From JAAYOS01 sp050950785 (lineage in GTDB: Bacteria > Bacillota > Clostridia > Oscillospirales > JAAYOS01), in contig JBMNIG010000005.1 of the NCBI GenBank assembly GCA_050950785.1, positions 31,435 to 95,434 of the forward strand: a stretch of 64,000 nucleotides of DNA, written 5' to 3'. The number at the start of each line of letters is the position of its first letter. Positions within the stretch are counted from its first letter, which is position 1. This document shows, piece after piece, positions 62,483-64,000 of this stretch. The notes below the pieces were generated by a model, which ran no database searches, was not told the DNA's origin, and saw only the letters and a list, made by a program, of their open reading frames with translations. The translations under genes and the position numbers were made by a program.

Positions 62483-63105
62483 ATCGTATGAAAATTGCCC
62501 TTACAAAGGGCAGGCTTGAAGATAAGGCAATTGAGTTATTCGAAAAGTCGGGTATTGACTGTTCACCCCTTAAAATAGAGACGAGAAAATTGGTGCACGC
62601 CCTACCAAATGATCCGTTGGACGTTCTGCTGGTAAAAGCCCAGGATGTTATAACCTACGTAGAACATGGGGTGTGTGATATGGGCATTGTCGGCAAGGAT
62701 ACAATTCTTGAGTACGGGCGCTCCTTTTTTGAAGTACTTGATCTTAAGTTCGGAAAGTGCCGGCTTGTTTTGGCTGCTAAGGAAGGCGAAGACCTTTACG
62801 GCAAATATAGAGATCTGAGGATAGCTACGAAATATCCTAGAGTGGCTAGAAACTATTTTGAAAGTAAAGGTAACAATGTTGAGATAATCAAGATCGAAAG
62901 TTCGGTTGAAATTGCGCCGCTTATGGGTCTTGCAGATGCGATTGTAGATATAGTTGAAACGGGAACTACACTCAGGGAGAACGGCCTTTGCACTGTTGAG
63001 GAAATCACGAATGTAAGTGCCCGTCTGATTGTGAATGTAGCTTCTATGAAGATCAATCGCTTACAGATAATGAGCTTTGTCGAGAAGTTGAATAGATCGC
63101 TATAA
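62479..63105 (+). CDS. hisG: ATP phosphoribosyltransferase, short form
   Basis: 208 residues. KIALTKGRLEDKAIELF opens it; GICDMGIVGKDT-like VCDMGIVGKDTILEYG and IVDIVETGTTLRENGL bind PRPP. First enzyme of histidine synthesis; the short form lacks the regulatory domain and needs HisZ, encoded just upstream. Confidence 0.96.
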   Translation: MNRMKIALTKGRLEDKAIELFEKSGIDCSPLKIETRKLVHALPNDPLDVLLVKAQDVITYVEHGVCDMGIVGKDTILEYGRSFFEVLDLKFGKCRLVLAAKEGEDLYGKYRDLRIATKYPRVARNYFESKGNNVEIIKIESSVEIAPLMGLADAIVDIVETGTTLRENGLCTVEEITNVSARLIVNVASMKINRLQIMSFVEKLNRSL

Positions 63106-63167
63106 CCTTAGTGTTTATTAATATCAAAACTAACTAAGTTAAGAAACAAAGGCCGGAGGAGATCGGT

Positions 63168-64000
63168 TTGATAAAAATTATATACGCTAACGGAAAAGAC
63201 GAATTTCATGCACTCCAAGCCATGAAAGATAGGGCTTTTGAAATCGGTGCCGGAATTGAGGCAGAAGCCCGTAAGATCATGAATGATATAAAATGCAGGA
63301 AATGGGAAGCGGTGCAGGAGTACTCACTTCGTTTTGATAACGCCGAACCGAGAGAAATATCAAAAGCAGAAATAGAGCAGGCCTATAATAACTGTCCCGC
63401 TGACCTTATTAGAGCAATGATAAAGTCCGCTGAGAATATTAAGGCATACCATACAGAACTTTTAGTTTCATCAAAGGAGTGGAATGCCGGTGATGGTATT
63501 CGCCTGGGATGCATAGTACGTGGCCTTGAACGTCTTGGAATATATGTACCTGGAGGAACAGCGGCATATCCATCTTCAGTCCTTATGAGTGCGATTCCTG
63601 CAAGGGTTGCAGGTGTGAGTGAGATCATCATGGTCACACCTCCTACATCTCATTTGAACGATGCGGTACTTGCCGCCGCAAAAATTGCGCAAGTCGACAG
63701 GGTGATTGCAATAGGAGGAGTCCAGGCGGTTGGGGCATTGACCTATGGCGCCGGGTTTATCCCAAAGGTGGATAAACTGGTTGGCCCGGGAAATGCCTAT
63801 GTGGCTGCAGCAAAGCGATTAGCATATGGCTCAATTGACATAGACATGGTGGCGGGACCGTCTGAAATCCTAATTATAGCTGACTCATCCGCTAAACCAG
63901 CTTATCTTGCTGCTGATCTAATGAGTCAGGCTGAGCACGATGAACTGGCAAGTGCAATACTTGTGACTGACAGCCGTGAAATCGCAGAAATGACTGTTAC
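63168..64000 (+). CDS. hisD: Histidinol dehydrogenase, 3'-truncated by window end
   Basis: Open frame from TTG 63168 (GGAGGAGA 6 nt upstream) to the end of the window, 277 codons seen of about 430. GIYVPGGTAAYPSSVLMSAI, GPGNAYVAAAKR and DMVAGPSEIL are HisD motifs; QAEHDELASAIL has the zinc-binding His. It oxidises histidinol to histidine in two steps. Follows hisG by 62 bp. Confidence 0.95.
   Translation, partial: MIKIIYANGKDEFHALQAMKDRAFEIGAGIEAEARKIMNDIKCRKWEAVQEYSLRFDNAEPREISKAEIEQAYNNCPADLIRAMIKSAENIKAYHTELLVSSKEWNAGDGIRLGCIVRGLERLGIYVPGGTAAYPSSVLMSAIPARVAGVSEIIMVTPPTSHLNDAVLAAAKIAQVDRVIAIGGVQAVGALTYGAGFIPKVDKLVGPGNAYVAAAKRLAYGSIDIDMVAGPSEILIIADSSAKPAYLAADLMSQAEHDELASAILVTDSREIAEMTV

Overview
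The window is chromosome of a spore-forming, anaerobic, low-to-mid GC Firmicute of the class Clostridia, most like the Oscillospirales/Ruminococcaceae side. Evidence for sporulation: sigG, ypeB, a ylmC/ymxH-type PRC-barrel gene, a SpoIVFA/SpoIVFB-like pair and a DUF1540 gene. Evidence for anaerobic fermentation: NfnAB-type electron bifurcation and acetate kinase. PolC and the gene orders rpsB-tsf-pyrH-frr-uppS-cdsA-dxr-rseP-ispG-polC, tig-clpP-clpX and rplS-lepB-rbgA-rnhB-yraN are Gram-positive. TTG starts with a strong Shine-Dalgarno sequence are common.

Layout. 1-1132: end of a frameshifted sialate O-acetylesterase. 1230-5258: a heterodimeric ABC exporter pair behind a leader-peptide/terminator attenuator. 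5647-9649: yerC, a methyltransferase, hslO, a YihY/BrkB protein and pdxA. 9893-12080: sigG and ypeB converging on a long palindromic terminator. 12347-19961: aminotransferase, trpS, tagO, mnaA, a LolA-like protein, an unrecognised three-gene operon and nth. 20094-25092: glyA with a tandem-repeat leader, rarA, nfnAB. 25265-29534: SpoIVFA/SpoIVFB-like proteases (the first frame-split), then a radical SAM/DUF2344 pair. 29606-34519: rplS, lepB (with a frame break at a slippery heptamer), rbgA, an RNase HII-YraN fusion and thrC. 34586-39250: DUF1540 gene, a phosphoesterase, tig-clpP-clpX. 39376-44403: a P-loop ATPase gene cut in two by a 3.87-kb element. 44687-47710: ackA, tmcAL, ylmC. 47792-60789: translation, isoprenoid, lipid and replication operons. 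61277-64000: hisZ-hisG-hisD (partial).

The most unusual feature is the small integrated element at about 40234-44106. It carries a large serine recombinase, a 59-residue protein and, divergently, hflK-hflC with a consensus promoter. It is inserted in frame inside a PRK06851-type ATPase gene between two related imperfect palindromes. Precise excision would restore an open reading frame of about 384 codons. It could be a minimal mobile element with a membrane SPFH cargo, or a programmed, skin-like intervening element.

Second in interest is a BmrCD-like attenuator at 1230-1533: consensus promoter, 26-residue leader ORF, duplicated hairpin overlapping its stop codon and a perfect terminator just before the exporter genes. 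Three genes (esterase, spoIVFA-like, lepB) have a frame break. They may be real mutations, recoding sites or sequence errors; the lepB break falls exactly on an in-phase U UUA AAU heptamer. No rRNA, tRNA or CRISPR array was seen.
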